Notes: generated by a model not told the origin, from the sequence alone. DNA of 41,613 bases from Thermoanaerobaculales bacterium (GCA_025456145.1 JALOLD010000024.1:1-41613); one strand, 5' to 3'. Positions 15,586-24,193 are shown, counted from the first letter of the stretch. Program-made: numbers and translations.

Positions 15586-18438
15586 ATGGACTCAGGGCGC
15601 GCCGCCGAGTGGTACCGCTTCGCCGAAAAGATCGAGATGGCCGTCGCCTCATCGGGTCAGGACGACCCCGACGGCGGCACCTCGGGCCTCGAGATCGAGT
15701 TCAACATCCTCGACGGCGACCTCCGGCCGGTGTCGTCGGTGGGCGCCGGCCCCGAGCGCCGCTCCTTTGCCGACTACCTCTACGAGGACCGGCTCCCCGA
15801 GTGGGTCCGGCCGAGCTTCCAGCTCGAGGTCTTCAACTGGATGATCGAGCTGACGACGCGGCCGCACTGGTCCGCCGTCGCGACCGCGGCGGAGGGGCGG
15901 CTGCTCGAAGCGGTGCTGCTCAACACCCTCGCCGAGGTCGGCCTGAGCCACGGCGAGACCTTCGGCGCGATGCACGGGGTCATTCCCCAGCCCTTCGAGG
16001 TCGGGCCCGACAGCGTCCCCGGCGGCTGGAACCTGGCCCGCCGCCGCTATCTCGAGCACTGCGTCGAGCTCTATGGGGCGCGGCTCGCGACCGCCGGCAT
16101 CCACACCAACCACAGCTATCCGGCCGCGCTGCTGTCGTGGGACTTCCTCCACCTGCCGCTCGGCGAGCGCCGCCGCTCGAGCCTCGAGGACTTCCGCAAC
16201 CGGGCGGTGATCCGCGCCACCCGGCTGCTCCGCCCCTACTGCCCGGTCTTCATCGCGGTCAGCGCGGCGTCGCCCCTGACCTGGGAGGTCGTCGACGGCA
16301 CGCCGCGCACCGTCCTCACCGACGCCGACTCGCAGCGCCTGCTCGCCTTCCCGAACCCCGAGTCCCTCGACGTCGGCGGGCTCTACGCGAGCCATGCCGA
16401 CTACCTGGCGATCTCCTATGACCTGGTGCGGCGCGGGATCCGGTTCGGCGCCAACAACTGGACGCCGGTCCGCGCCCGCTCCGACGTCGACCCGGTCCGT
16501 CGCAACATCCTGGCCACCTCGGACCAGCTGCGCGAACTCTACCGGCGCGGGATCTACACCTCGGGGGAGCACCGCAGCCTCGAGGAGGCCGAGCGCCAGC
16601 TGATCATCGAGAACCTGTGCGCCCGGGTCGACCTGCCGATGAACCGGGTCGAGGTCCGGACCGACGAGGGCGGCGACTCGCTCGAGCTCGCGACCGCCAA
16701 GATCCTGCTCAAGGAGCTGCTGATGCTCCGGATCTACGGCGACGAGGGCTATGGCTCGGGCTATGCCTATGACGCCGCCGACATCGCGCGGGTTCGCCGC
16801 GACGAGGCCGAGGCGGTGCGGCGCGGCCTCGCCGCGGTGGTCTCGGCGCCGCACGGCGCGGGGACCGGGACGGTTCGCGAGGTGCTCGGGCGCCTCCTCG
16901 ACGAGCTCGACCCGCTCGCCGAGGCCCTCGGCTGCCGCGACCGGCTCGAGCCGCTGCGGGCGATGGCCGGCGGCGGGCCCAACCCGGCCGGCGAGCTACG
17001 GGCCTGGCTCGGCGCCGAGATCGGCACCCCGGAAAGGGCGCCGTCCGGGGCCGTGGTCGTGCCGCCCGAGCTGGTGCTCGAGGTGATCGAGCGGCGTCGT
17101 CGTCAGGTCGCCGCCGAGGCCGCGCGTGTCGCCGAGGCCCCCGAGAACGGGGGCGGCTCCGCGGCCTTTCTCGCCTCCCTCGCCGGGCGTCTCGCCTCGA
17201 TGGCTCGACACCAGCCGGCGATGCCGGTCAGGATCGGCGAGGTCGGCGAGGGGTTGCGGCCGGTCAGCGGCGGCGAGCGGACCGCCGAGGTGGTGGCGCT
17301 GGCCGCTGAGCTCGTCCGGATCCCATCGGTGACCAACTGCGCCGACGAGCGCCTCGACGGGGTGCGCGACTGCGCCCGCTTCATCGCCGGCTGGCTGAGC
17401 CGCGCCGGGCTCGAGGTCGAGCTCTTCGAGGACGCGCGCTACCCGGCGCTGGCGGCGGGGTTCCCGGGGCAGCTGCTCGCCCCGATCAGCCTGAGCGGTC
17501 ACTTCGACGTCGTGCCGCCCGAGCCCGACGACCGGCAGCTCGATCCGCGGGTCGAGGGCGACTACCTGTGGGGCCGGGGCGCCGCCGACATGAAGACCGT
17601 CGTCGCGAGCATGATGGTGTGGCTGCGCGACATCCGGGCCGCCGGCCCGCCCTACCCGCCGATCCACGCCCTGTTCGTCGGCAACGAGGAGAACGGCGAG
17701 GGCGAGGCCTGGGGCACCCCACAGCTGCTCGCCGAGCTGGCCGAGCGCGAGGGCTGGTCGCCCGAGATCCTGCTGGTCGGCGAGCGCACCGGCGAGCGCG
17801 GCGACGAGCTCTTCGGCGCGGTCTGCCCGGACAGCCGCGGCGTCGTTCGGGTCCGCTTCACGGTCCGCGGGGCGCGCGGGCACACCGGCACCGGAGTGGT
17901 CCCGGCGGACCTGCTCGACCGGCTGATCGAGCTCAAGGGGGTGCTGGCCGGGGTGCTCCGGCGCCGCCTGACCCTGTCGAGCCTCGACGGCTGGGAGAGC
18001 TCGGCCCGATTCCCCTTCCTCAAGGTCGGCGACACCGGGGTCTACAACATCACCGCCGGGGTCGGCGAGCTCGGCCTCGAGATCCGGCCGATCCCCACCG
18101 ACGACCTCGGGGCGGTCCGCGACGAGGTCACGGCGCTCTGCCGAGAGCTCGGCGTCGAGGCCGCCTTCGAGGTCATGGAGGCGGGGGTGTCGTGCCCGCG
18201 GGACAACCCGCACCTCGGCCGGCTCATCGCCAGCCTCGAGACGGTCTCGGGCCGGCAAGCGCTGCTCGGCCGGAAGAAGCCGGGCTCGTCGGCGCGGTTC
18301 GCTCCGGGGGGCAACGCCGTGGTCTGGGGGCAGACCGGGATCGGGCCGCACTCGCGCGACGAGCGCCACTTCATCCCGTCGATCGAGCCCTACCTCCGGG
18401 TCCTCGACGACCTCGCCCGGCAGTACCGCTCCAGCTGA
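15586..18438 (+). CDS. Fusion of glutamate-cysteine-ligase-like (GCS2) domain and M20 metallopeptidase
   Basis: The 950-residue product has two enzymatic halves. Residues about 10-420 resemble carboxylate-amine ligases of the GCS2 family: GLEIEFNILD at 34-43, SFQLEVFNWMIEL at 77-89, IHTNHSYP at 172-179, RFGANNWTP at 286-294, and an ENL.AR segment. Residues about 420-560 are a helical, Ala/Arg-rich linker. Residues about 565-948 are an M20 (ArgE/DapE/CPG2-like) peptidase with SGHFDVVP (H639, D641), WGRGAADMK (D668), GNEENGE (E701, E702), GERTGE near 735 and GPHSRDERHF (H922). All M20 metal ligands appear intact. The N-terminal half probably forms a gamma-glutamyl or similar amide and the C-terminal half cleaves one. 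No signal peptide. Start chosen after GGGGGAGGAG. Confidence 0.85.
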   Translation: MDSGRAAEWYRFAEKIEMAVASSGQDDPDGGTSGLEIEFNILDGDLRPVSSVGAGPERRSFADYLYEDRLPEWVRPSFQLEVFNWMIELTTRPHWSAVATAAEGRLLEAVLLNTLAEVGLSHGETFGAMHGVIPQPFEVGPDSVPGGWNLARRRYLEHCVELYGARLATAGIHTNHSYPAALLSWDFLHLPLGERRRSSLEDFRNRAVIRATRLLRPYCPVFIAVSAASPLTWEVVDGTPRTVLTDADSQRLLAFPNPESLDVGGLYASHADYLAISYDLVRRGIRFGANNWTPVRARSDVDPVRRNILATSDQLRELYRRGIYTSGEHRSLEEAERQLIIENLCARVDLPMNRVEVRTDEGGDSLELATAKILLKELLMLRIYGDEGYGSGYAYDAADIARVRRDEAEAVRRGLAAVVSAPHGAGTGTVREVLGRLLDELDPLAEALGCRDRLEPLRAMAGGGPNPAGELRAWLGAEIGTPERAPSGAVVVPPELVLEVIERRRRQVAAEAARVAEAPENGGGSAAFLASLAGRLASMARHQPAMPVRIGEVGEGLRPVSGGERTAEVVALAAELVRIPSVTNCADERLDGVRDCARFIAGWLSRAGLEVELFEDARYPALAAGFPGQLLAPISLSGHFDVVPPEPDDRQLDPRVEGDYLWGRGAADMKTVVASMMVWLRDIRAAGPPYPPIHALFVGNEENGEGEAWGTPQLLAELAEREGWSPEILLVGERTGERGDELFGAVCPDSRGVVRVRFTVRGARGHTGTGVVPADLLDRLIELKGVLAGVLRRRLTLSSLDGWESSARFPFLKVGDTGVYNITAGVGELGLEIRPIPTDDLGAVRDEVTALCRELGVEAAFEVMEAGVSCPRDNPHLGRLIASLETVSGRQALLGRKKPGSSARFAPGGNAVVWGQTGIGPHSRDERHFIPSIEPYLRVLDDLARQYRSS

Positions 18439-18472
18439 CCTCGGCCGTTCCGCGCCATCGCACCATCGCAGC

Positions 18473-18850
18473 CGTAGCAGCCGTCGCAGCCGTCGCAACC
18501 ACGAAGACACGAAGACACGAAGGCGGGCACGAAGGAATTGGTCGTGCGGGCGACCCGCCGAAGCGCCAGCGGCGGTGCCGAATCCCGTGCCCGCGTCCGA
18601 TGCGATGGCTCGCTCCCCCTCCCGCTCCCGCTCCCGACCGGGTCCACCGGAGGGCCGGGATCGTTCGTGATTCAGCACAGAGGCGCAGAGGCGCAGAGGC
18701 ACAGAGGCGCAGTGGCGCAGAGCCATCGCAAGCGCGAAGACACCAAGACACCAAGCCATCCCACCGGAAGAGGTCTCGATGGCCCTCGTGCCTTCGTGCC
18801 ATCGTGTTCGCGACGGTGCGACGGCTGCGATGTCGGCGGCGCCGAACCGC
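18473..18850 (+). repeat. Composite intergenic repeats between convergent genes
   Basis: CGCAACCACGAAGACACG starts near 18496 and runs to GGCGGGCACGAAGGAATTGGT, the same junction found inverted at 65-85. A GGAGGGCCGGGATCGTTCGTGATT segment (about 18650-18674) is followed by AGAGGCGCAGAGGC runs and by CGCAAGCGCGAAGACACC at about 18727. Around 18785 an opposite-orientation fragment (CTCGTGCCTTCGTGCC) appears. The 442-bp gap between the fusion gene and the AIM24 gene is filled with this material; I see no gene. Confidence 0.85.
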
Positions 18851-18880
18851 CGCTGCGACTGGCGAGCGCGCCAGCGAACG

Positions 18881-19897
18881 TCAGTTGCCGTCGAAGATGC
18901 CGCCGATCCCGCCGAGCTGGCCGAGCACCGAGCCCTCGCCGCGGCTCTTGCCGCCGGCCTGCGGCGCCGACTGCCAGACCCGGCCGGCGAGCCGGCTGAA
19001 GGGCAGCGACTGGAGCCACACCTTGCCGGGGCCGGCGAGCCGGGCGAAGAAGAAGCCCTCGCCGCCGAAGATCGCCGACTTGACCCCTCCGACCATCTCG
19101 ATGTCGTAGCTGACCGACGGCTCGAGGGCGACCAGGCAGCCGGTGTCGACTCGCAGCCGCTCTCCCGCGGCGAGCTGGCGCTCGACGATGGTGCCGCCGG
19201 CGTGGACGAAGGCGAGGCCGTCGCCCTCGAGCTTCTGCATGATGAAGCCCTCGCCGCCGAACAGCCCGGTGCCGATCTTCTTCTGGAAGGCGATCCCGAC
19301 CTGCACCCCCTTGGCGGCGCACAGGAAGGAGTCCTTCTGGCAGATCAGAGTGCCACCGGCCTTCGCGAGATCGACCGGGATGATCTTCCCCGGGTAGGGC
19401 GAGGCGAAGGCGACCCGCGCCTTGCCGGCGCCCCGGTGGGTGAAGACGGTCATGAAGAGGCTCTCACCGGTCAGCAGCCGCTTGCCGGCGCCGACCAGCT
19501 TGTCCATGAACCCGCCCTGCTGACCCGAGCCGTCGCCGAAGATCGTCTGCATCTCGATGCCGTCGGTCATGTACATCATGCCGCCGGCCTCGGCGACGAC
19601 GCTCTCGCCGGGGTCGAGCTCGATCTCGACGAACTGCATCTCGCTGCCGAAGACCTCGAAGTCGACGGCGTCGGCGCGGCCGCCCCGCGGGGCCGGCGGC
19701 GGCGGGGCGGGGGAGGGGCCGAACAGGCCCTGGAGCTCGGCCACGGCGTGGGCCGGGACCCAGCCCTTCATGCCGTCGGAGAACAGGTGATGGTCCCGCT
19801 TGACCTCGCCGGCAGCGATCTTCCGGCGGAGCTCGATCTCGCCGTACGGCCCATGGCTCTGCCCGTCGATCGCCACATACCACTGCTTGTCGCCCAT
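18881..19897 (-). CDS. GYF_2 and AIM24-domain protein
   Basis: The 338-residue cytosolic protein has no signal peptide. Residues about 5-58 form a GYF_2 (DUF4339) domain: [20 protein letters not shown], then [15 protein letters not shown], a proline-ligand-type module often attached to membrane or envelope proteins. A Pro-rich linker ([13 protein letters not shown], about 62-74) leads to an AIM24/TIGR00266 beta-solenoid-like domain (about 78-300) with repeated LFGGEGF and GEG.F..L phrases ([34 protein letters not shown]). The tail is Gly-rich ([13 protein letters not shown]). The biochemical role of bacterial AIM24 proteins is not established. The ATG has GGGAGG upstream, and TATACT on the minus strand at 19931-19926 is a good -10. 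The gene diverges from the sulfatase gene. Confidence 0.87.
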   Translation of the reverse strand: MGDKQWYVAIDGQSHGPYGEIELRRKIAAGEVKRDHHLFSDGMKGWVPAHAVAELQGLFGPSPAPPPPAPRGGRADAVDFEVFGSEMQFVEIELDPGESVVAEAGGMMYMTDGIEMQTIFGDGSGQQGGFMDKLVGAGKRLLTGESLFMTVFTHRGAGKARVAFASPYPGKIIPVDLAKAGGTLICQKDSFLCAAKGVQVGIAFQKKIGTGLFGGEGFIMQKLEGDGLAFVHAGGTIVERQLAAGERLRVDTGCLVALEPSVSYDIEMVGGVKSAIFGGEGFFFARLAGPGKVWLQSLPFSRLAGRVWQSAPQAGGKSRGEGSVLGQLGGIGGIFDGN

Positions 19898-19925
19898 GCT
19901 GCCTCCCGTGTCGAAGCGTCCGCGG

Positions 19926-19965
19926 AGTATACGCGACCCCGGTCGGGACCGGTTCCCTCTACAAT
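19926..19965. promoter_or_regulatory. Divergent promoter pair
   Basis: A minus-strand TATACT (19931-19926) lies 29 bp before the GYF_2-AIM24 start. A plus-strand TACAAT (19960-19965) lies before the sulfatase gene. The two -10 boxes are 28 bp apart and point away from each other; the -35 regions would overlap in between. Confidence 0.5.
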
Positions 19966-19993
19966 GAGCGCCATGACGCTGAACGGCAACCCG

Positions 19994-21931
19994 ATGTCTC
20001 ATACCCGGTCGAAGGACGCTGAACGCCGGCGAAGGGCGGGGGCCTGGATCGGCCTCGCGGCCTTCCTCGGGCTGACCGGCTGCGGCGGTGGCCAGCCCGG
20101 CGGACAGGGCCTCAACCTGGTGCTCGTGACCCTCGACACGACCCGCGCCGACGCCCTGGGGTGCTACGGTGCGCCGCCCGGCTCGACCCCCAATCTCGAC
20201 CGGCTGGCGGCCGAGGGCGCCCTCTTCCGGCGAGCCACCGCGTGCACCCCGCTGACCCTGCCGTCGCACAGCACGATCCTCACCGGGACCTGGCCACCGA
20301 GCCACGGCGTGCGCGGCAACGGTCGTGACGCCCTCGCCGACCGGGCGGTCACCGTGGCCGAGGTGCTGCGCGACGCCGGCTACCGGACCCGTGCCGTGGT
20401 CGGCGCGTTCGTCGTCAAGCGGATGTTCGGCCTGGCCCAGGGCTTTGACGAGTATGACGAGGCGATGCCCCTGGCGGCGCCCGGGCGGCCGGCCCTCGAG
20501 CGGCCCGGGGACCTGGTGGTCGACGCGGCGATCGGCGATCTGACCGAGCTCGGCGACGGCCGGTTCTTCCTCTGGGTCCACCTTTATGATCCCCACCTGC
20601 CCTACGTCTCGCGGGAGGGCCATGCCCCCGACTCACGGGAGGCCTACGCCGAGGAGGTCGCCTTTGCCGACCGCCAGCTCGGTCGTCTCCTCGGGGCGCT
20701 CGACGCCCTCGGGCGGGCCGGCGACACCGCGGTGCTGGCGGTCGGCGATCACGGGGAGGGTCTCGGCGACCACGGCGAGACCGAGCACGGATTCCTGCTC
20801 GTCGAGGCCACCCAGCGGGTGCCGCTGCTGCTGCGGGCCCCGGGCATGTCGCCCCGCGGCCGGGTCGTCGAGGCCCGGGTGCGGACGGTCGACGTGGCGC
20901 CGACCCTGCTCGAGCTCGCCGGCCTCGAGCCGCCGGAGGCGATGAGCGGATCGAGCCTGCTCGCCCTGGCCGCGGGGTCGGGGGAAGGCGGCGGTCGTCC
21001 GGCCTACGGCGAGTCCTGGGAGGGTCATGCGAACCTGGCCCTGGCGCCGCTGCGCAGCCTGCACGAGGACGACTGGAAGCTCGTCGAGGGGGCCCGGCCG
21101 CGGCTCTACGACCTGGCGGCCGACCCCGGCGAGCGCACCGACCTCGCCGCGGTCCATCCCGATCGGGTCGCGGCGATGCGCGCGGTCCTCGCCGGGATCG
21201 AGCCGGCCGCCGGATCGGGTGGGGAGGCGCCGGTCGACGAGGAGACCGCCGACGCTCTCGCGGCGCTCGGCTACGCGACCGGCGGGGGCTTGCCCGGATC
21301 GGCCGCCATGTCGAACGAGGGATTCTCGGACGAGGACGACCCCTACGTACAGATCGAACTGGCCGAGGCCTTCTCGGCCGCGGTGCGCGCGATCCCGACC
21401 GACCCGGCGGCCGCGGAGGCGGGTCTTCGGCGGGTGGTGCTCGCCCGCCCCGAGGCGCCGGCGCCGCTCTTCGACCTGACCCGTCTGCTGCGGCGGGCCA
21501 AGCGCGAGGACGAGGTGCTCGACCTTTGCCGCGAGGTGCTCGTCGCCGCTCCCGGGGCGCGGCTCCCGCGCCTCCACCTCGCCCGCCTCGAGCTGCAGCG
21601 CGGGCAACTCGACGAGGCGATCGGTCAGCTCGAGCTGCTGCTGCTCGACCGGCCGGAGGACCCCGAGGTCCACCTCGAGCTCGGCCGTGCCCTGCGGGCG
21701 GGGGGCGAGCTCGACCGGGCGAGGAACCACCTCGAGCGGGCGTCGGTCCTCGCGCCCGGGAGCGTCGAGGCGCTCGTCGAGCGAGCCCGACTCGAGGTCG
21801 CGGCGGGCAACCAGGAGCTGGCGATACGCCTGCTCGAGGAGGCGCAGCGGCTCGAGCCCGGCTCGGCCGCGGTGGCCCGCGAGCTCGCTCGCCTCCAGGC
21901 AGGCAGGGGGGTGGCACCCGACGCCGGCTGA
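19994..21931 (+). CDS. Sulfatase-like hydrolase lipoprotein with C-terminal TPR repeats
   Basis: The 645-residue product has a lipobox: after a basic n-region, FLGLTGC places the lipidated cysteine at 30. Residues about 40-390 form an alkaline-phosphatase-superfamily sulfatase fold, with metal-site [16 protein letters not shown] (D48), [11 protein letters not shown], and [16 protein letters not shown]. The nucleophile region reads [15 protein letters not shown] (84-98): the Cys and Pro of the CxPxR formylglycine motif are present, but Arg is Thr. Residues about 440-640 are TPR-like helical repeats ([39 protein letters not shown]). It probably acts at the envelope on a phosphate or sulfate ester. 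In-frame ATGs at 19964 and 19973 lie in or at the promoter (TACAAT 19960), so 19994 is preferred; 19973 would be leaderless. Confidence 0.87.
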   Translation: MSHTRSKDAERRRRAGAWIGLAAFLGLTGCGGGQPGGQGLNLVLVTLDTTRADALGCYGAPPGSTPNLDRLAAEGALFRRATACTPLTLPSHSTILTGTWPPSHGVRGNGRDALADRAVTVAEVLRDAGYRTRAVVGAFVVKRMFGLAQGFDEYDEAMPLAAPGRPALERPGDLVVDAAIGDLTELGDGRFFLWVHLYDPHLPYVSREGHAPDSREAYAEEVAFADRQLGRLLGALDALGRAGDTAVLAVGDHGEGLGDHGETEHGFLLVEATQRVPLLLRAPGMSPRGRVVEARVRTVDVAPTLLELAGLEPPEAMSGSSLLALAAGSGEGGGRPAYGESWEGHANLALAPLRSLHEDDWKLVEGARPRLYDLAADPGERTDLAAVHPDRVAAMRAVLAGIEPAAGSGGEAPVDEETADALAALGYATGGGLPGSAAMSNEGFSDEDDPYVQIELAEAFSAAVRAIPTDPAAAEAGLRRVVLARPEAPAPLFDLTRLLRRAKREDEVLDLCREVLVAAPGARLPRLHLARLELQRGQLDEAIGQLELLLLDRPEDPEVHLELGRALRAGGELDRARNHLERASVLAPGSVEALVERARLEVAAGNQELAIRLLEEAQRLEPGSAAVARELARLQAGRGVAPDAG

Positions 21932-21940
21932 GCCGACACG

Positions 21941-21970
21941 AAAACAACGCCCCGGCGCGGGCCGGGGCGT
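21941..21970 (-). terminator. Rho-independent terminator
   Basis: A perfect 10-bp stem ACGCCCCGGC / GCCGGGGCGT (21947-21956 and 21961-21970) with loop GCGG. On the minus strand it is followed by TTGTTTT, so it terminates the secreted-protein gene at 21996-23084. The hairpin may also slow plus-strand transcripts leaving the sulfatase gene. Confidence 0.85.
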
Positions 21971-21995
21971 AGGGTTGCTCCGCGGGGAGTGGTGA

Positions 21996-23084
21996 TTACT
22001 CGACGCTCAGGCTCTGGAGCTCGACCGGGTAGAAGTCGCAGTCGACGGTCAGGATGTACTCGGTCGGGCAGGTGATTCCCGCCGCCGCGCCGTACACCGT
22101 CGGACCGACCCAGAGCCAGTTCGGACCGGCGGCGCCGGCGACCACCATCTCACCCGAGCCGGCGCAGTTGCCGAACTCCTCGTAGATCTGGGCGACGGCG
22201 ACGTTCGCGCAGTCGTACTCGCCGCTCAGGTCGAACAGGTAGAGGTGGGCCTGGGACTGGAGGGTGACCCGGATGGTGTCGGCCCCCGGGAGGACGAGCT
22301 CGTACCAGTCGGTGTCCCGCGAGTCGGCCGTGCTGGTAAAGGTGGAGGTCGTGCCGCAGATCGTCATGTTGCAGCTGATCGGGATCATGTAGGGCCCGGG
22401 GTTGGCCGGGTCGGTGTTGCAGCCGCCGGTCGGGTCGCCGGCCGGGTCGTTGCCGCACAGCGGGTCGAGGGTCGCCTCGAAGAGATCGGAGTTACCCGGG
22501 CAGGGGCAGGTCTGGACGATGTACTCCTCGAGCGACAGCGTGTAGTTGCCCGAGCTCGAGCCGTAGCCGTCGACGACGATGTAGTAGGTCGTGCCGGCGT
22601 TGAGGGTGACCTGGACCTCGGAGACGTAGTTGTTGTACAGCGGCGACGAGCAGGCGTCGTCGCTGCAACCGGTGACCGTGCCCGGGCAGGTCGACTCGTA
22701 GACGTAGACCTTGGTGTCGTAGTCGGTGGCGGTGCCGGGGTTGCACAGCGAGACCGTGACGATCTGGTTGCTCGCCGGGGTGTAGGCGTAGACGACGTCG
22801 GGCGCCGTGCTGCCGGTGAACGGGCAGGCCTGGTCATAGTTGTTGACCGCGCCGGCGGTCGTCCCGCTGTCGGTGTAGGGCAGGCCCGGGATGACCGTCG
22901 CGGTCGCGCAGGTCTCGCCGCCGGCCAGCTCGAGGGGCGGGTTGGCGCCGCCGCCGGGGCCCGGGATCTTCTCGGGGGCCGTGGCGCCGAGCATGAGGTT
23001 GCCGTTGCCGACCGCCGCGACCACCCCAACCGCCGCGCAGATCACGATCACTCCCATCAGTCCGAGCTTCACTCTCGTACTCAT
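21996..23084 (-). CDS. Secreted Cys-rich protein with pre-peptidase C-terminal (PPC)-like domain
   Basis: The 362-residue exported protein has a signal or anchor segment at 6-26 (KLGLMGVIVICAAVGVVAAVG). A domain at about 55-190 resembles bacterial PPC beta-sandwiches (TATVIPGLPYTDSGTTAG, VVYAYTPASNQIVTVSLC, TTYYIVVDGYGSSSGNYTLSL). A second, similar module follows at about 240-350 (TDWYELVLPGADTIRVTLQ...HLYLFDL). About fifteen cysteines point to disulphides outside the cytoplasm. It ends in VELQSLSVE, like the 'P.EL.S' tails of other exported proteins. No catalytic motif is seen; it may be a surface or carbohydrate-binding protein. GGAGGAGGAG lies directly before the ATG, and the gene has its own terminator, so it is likely a well-expressed monocistron. 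Confidence 0.82.
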   Translation of the reverse strand: MSTRVKLGLMGVIVICAAVGVVAAVGNGNLMLGATAPEKIPGPGGGANPPLELAGGETCATATVIPGLPYTDSGTTAGAVNNYDQACPFTGSTAPDVVYAYTPASNQIVTVSLCNPGTATDYDTKVYVYESTCPGTVTGCSDDACSSPLYNNYVSEVQVTLNAGTTYYIVVDGYGSSSGNYTLSLEEYIVQTCPCPGNSDLFEATLDPLCGNDPAGDPTGGCNTDPANPGPYMIPISCNMTICGTTSTFTSTADSRDTDWYELVLPGADTIRVTLQSQAHLYLFDLSGEYDCANVAVAQIYEEFGNCAGSGEMVVAGAAGPNWLWVGPTVYGAAAGITCPTEYILTVDCDFYPVELQSLSVE

Positions 23085-23165
23085 CTCCTCCTCCTCCCTT
23101 TCCCCATGAACCCGATCGGTTGCGGCGTTTCCGGGTGGTCATCCCCTCGGCCCGGGAGGTTCGCC

Positions 23166-23213
23166 TTTTATAAGACACCGTCTCAACTCGCCCGTCGCGG
23201 TTGAGTCGACGGG
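23166..23213 (-). promoter_or_regulatory. Putative promoter/operator with nested dyads
   Basis: The minus strand shows TTATAAAA (TATAAA-like -10, about 23173-23166). Just upstream are nested inverted repeats: CTCAAC...GTTGAG (23182-23187 and 23200-23205) and CCCGTCG...CGACGGG (23191-23197 and 23207-23213). This could be an operator for the secreted protein gene. The remaining 90 bp to 23308 shows nothing I can name. Confidence 0.4.
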
Positions 23214-23308
23214 CACGCTATCACAGATGTTCGCGAGGCGTGAACACAATCCCGGGTCCGAGCGCCTTGCCCGGGAGGGGGTCGACATCCCACCCCCCGG
23301 GTGCGCAC

Positions 23309-23974
23309 TCAGGCGTCCGTCAGACACCCCGGGTCGTCGTTCCTCGGCGAGTTGATCCGGCTGGTCGCGGGAACGGCCTCCATTCCCTCGGCGGGGTGGG
23401 GGGCGAGCAGCCCCGCCGCGGCGCCGGCCGGCAGCGGACCCTCGGCCAGCCAGGCGGCGAAGCCCTCGCGCGGCACGATGACCGGCATCCGGTCGTGCAA
23501 CCGGGCGATCAGCTCGTTCGGAGAGGTGGTGAGGATCGTACAGCTCTCGACGACATCGCCGTCCGGCGCCGACCAGCGCTCCCAGAGCCCGGCGAAGGCG
23601 AAGGGCCGGCGGTCGGCGAAGCGAATGTGGTGGGGCTGCTTGCCGCCGGCGAGCTTGACCCACTCGTAGAAGCCGTCGGCCGGTACGAGGCAGCGCCGGT
23701 GCTTGAAGGCGGCGCGGAACGAGGGCTTGTCGGCGGCGGTCTCGGCGCGGGCGTTGATCAGCCGGGCGCCGATCGACGGGTCCTTGGCCCAGGACGGGAT
23801 GAGGCCCCAGCGGACCGAGGCCCACTCGCGGGCGCGGCCGTCGCCCGGGCGGACGATTGGCACCTTCTGGGTCGGGGCGATGTTGTAGCGCGGCTGGAGC
23901 TCGGTGAGCGGCTCGAGCTCGAAGAGCTCGGCGAGCACCGCGGCGTCGACGGTGAGCGTGTAGCGACCGCACAT
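23309..23974 (-). CDS. SRAP-family protein YedK/HMCES (abasic-site shield)
   Basis: The 221-residue product of the SOS-response-associated peptidase family covalently caps abasic sites in single-stranded DNA and self-releases. The invariant N-terminus MCGRYTL supplies Cys2, which after Met removal forms the thiazolidine crosslink. Other conserved residues are N31 in PRYNIAPTQ, the NARAET segment (71-80), E104 in GFYEW, and H160 in HDRMPVI. Length is normal. The start is fixed by the requirement for MC; longer in-frame extensions are antisense shadow. No strong ribosome-binding site is visible. It diverges from the phosphohexomutase gene. No LexA box is recognisable. Confidence 0.93.
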   Translation of the reverse strand: MCGRYTLTVDAAVLAELFELEPLTELQPRYNIAPTQKVPIVRPGDGRAREWASVRWGLIPSWAKDPSIGARLINARAETAADKPSFRAAFKHRRCLVPADGFYEWVKLAGGKQPHHIRFADRRPFAFAGLWERWSAPDGDVVESCTILTTSPNELIARLHDRMPVIVPREGFAAWLAEGPLPAGAAAGLLAPHPAEGMEAVPATSRINSPRNDDPGCLTDA

Positions 23975-24103
23975 GAGTGAATGGTAACCGACTCGACCTC
24001 CACGCCGATCGTCGACGCACCGTGACAACCATGAGACGCCACGGAGTGATCGCTCCGCACGCGAGGCAGCAGGGAAGAGCCCCAGGCGCCCGAGCTGTTG
24101 TAG

Positions 24104-24124
24104 CGGCAGGCTTCCAGCCTGCCG
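24104..24124. repeat. Hairpin repeat CGGCAGGCT-TCC-AGCCTGCCG
   Basis: A perfect 9-bp inverted repeat with a 3-nt loop, preceded by TTGTAG. The AGGCTTCCAGCCT core is one I recall as a recurrent intergenic element in several environmental phyla. It lies in the 219-bp gap between yedK-like and mutase genes, just upstream of the mutase promoter. Near 24024 a degenerate ACAACCATGAGACGCCACGG fragment resembles the ACCACGAAG family. Confidence 0.75.
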
Positions 24125-24153
24125 TTCGCAAGCCCGACGGAAGGTGATAGGCT
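24125..24153 (+). promoter_or_regulatory. Promoter of the mutase-carbamoyltransferase operon
   Basis: TTCGCA (24125-24130), a 17-bp spacer, then TAGGCT (24148-24153) with an extended TG at 24145-24146. The -10 ends 40 bp before the ATG at 24194. Confidence 0.5.
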
Positions 24154-24193
24154 TCCGCCCGCGCGTGCACCGAACGAACAGCGGAGCGTGACC

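Noticed and set aside
24029..24193. A small gene in the gap before the mutase
   Set aside because: The short frames contain repeat-derived sequence and the mutase promoter, and no plausible start with a ribosome-binding site is seen.
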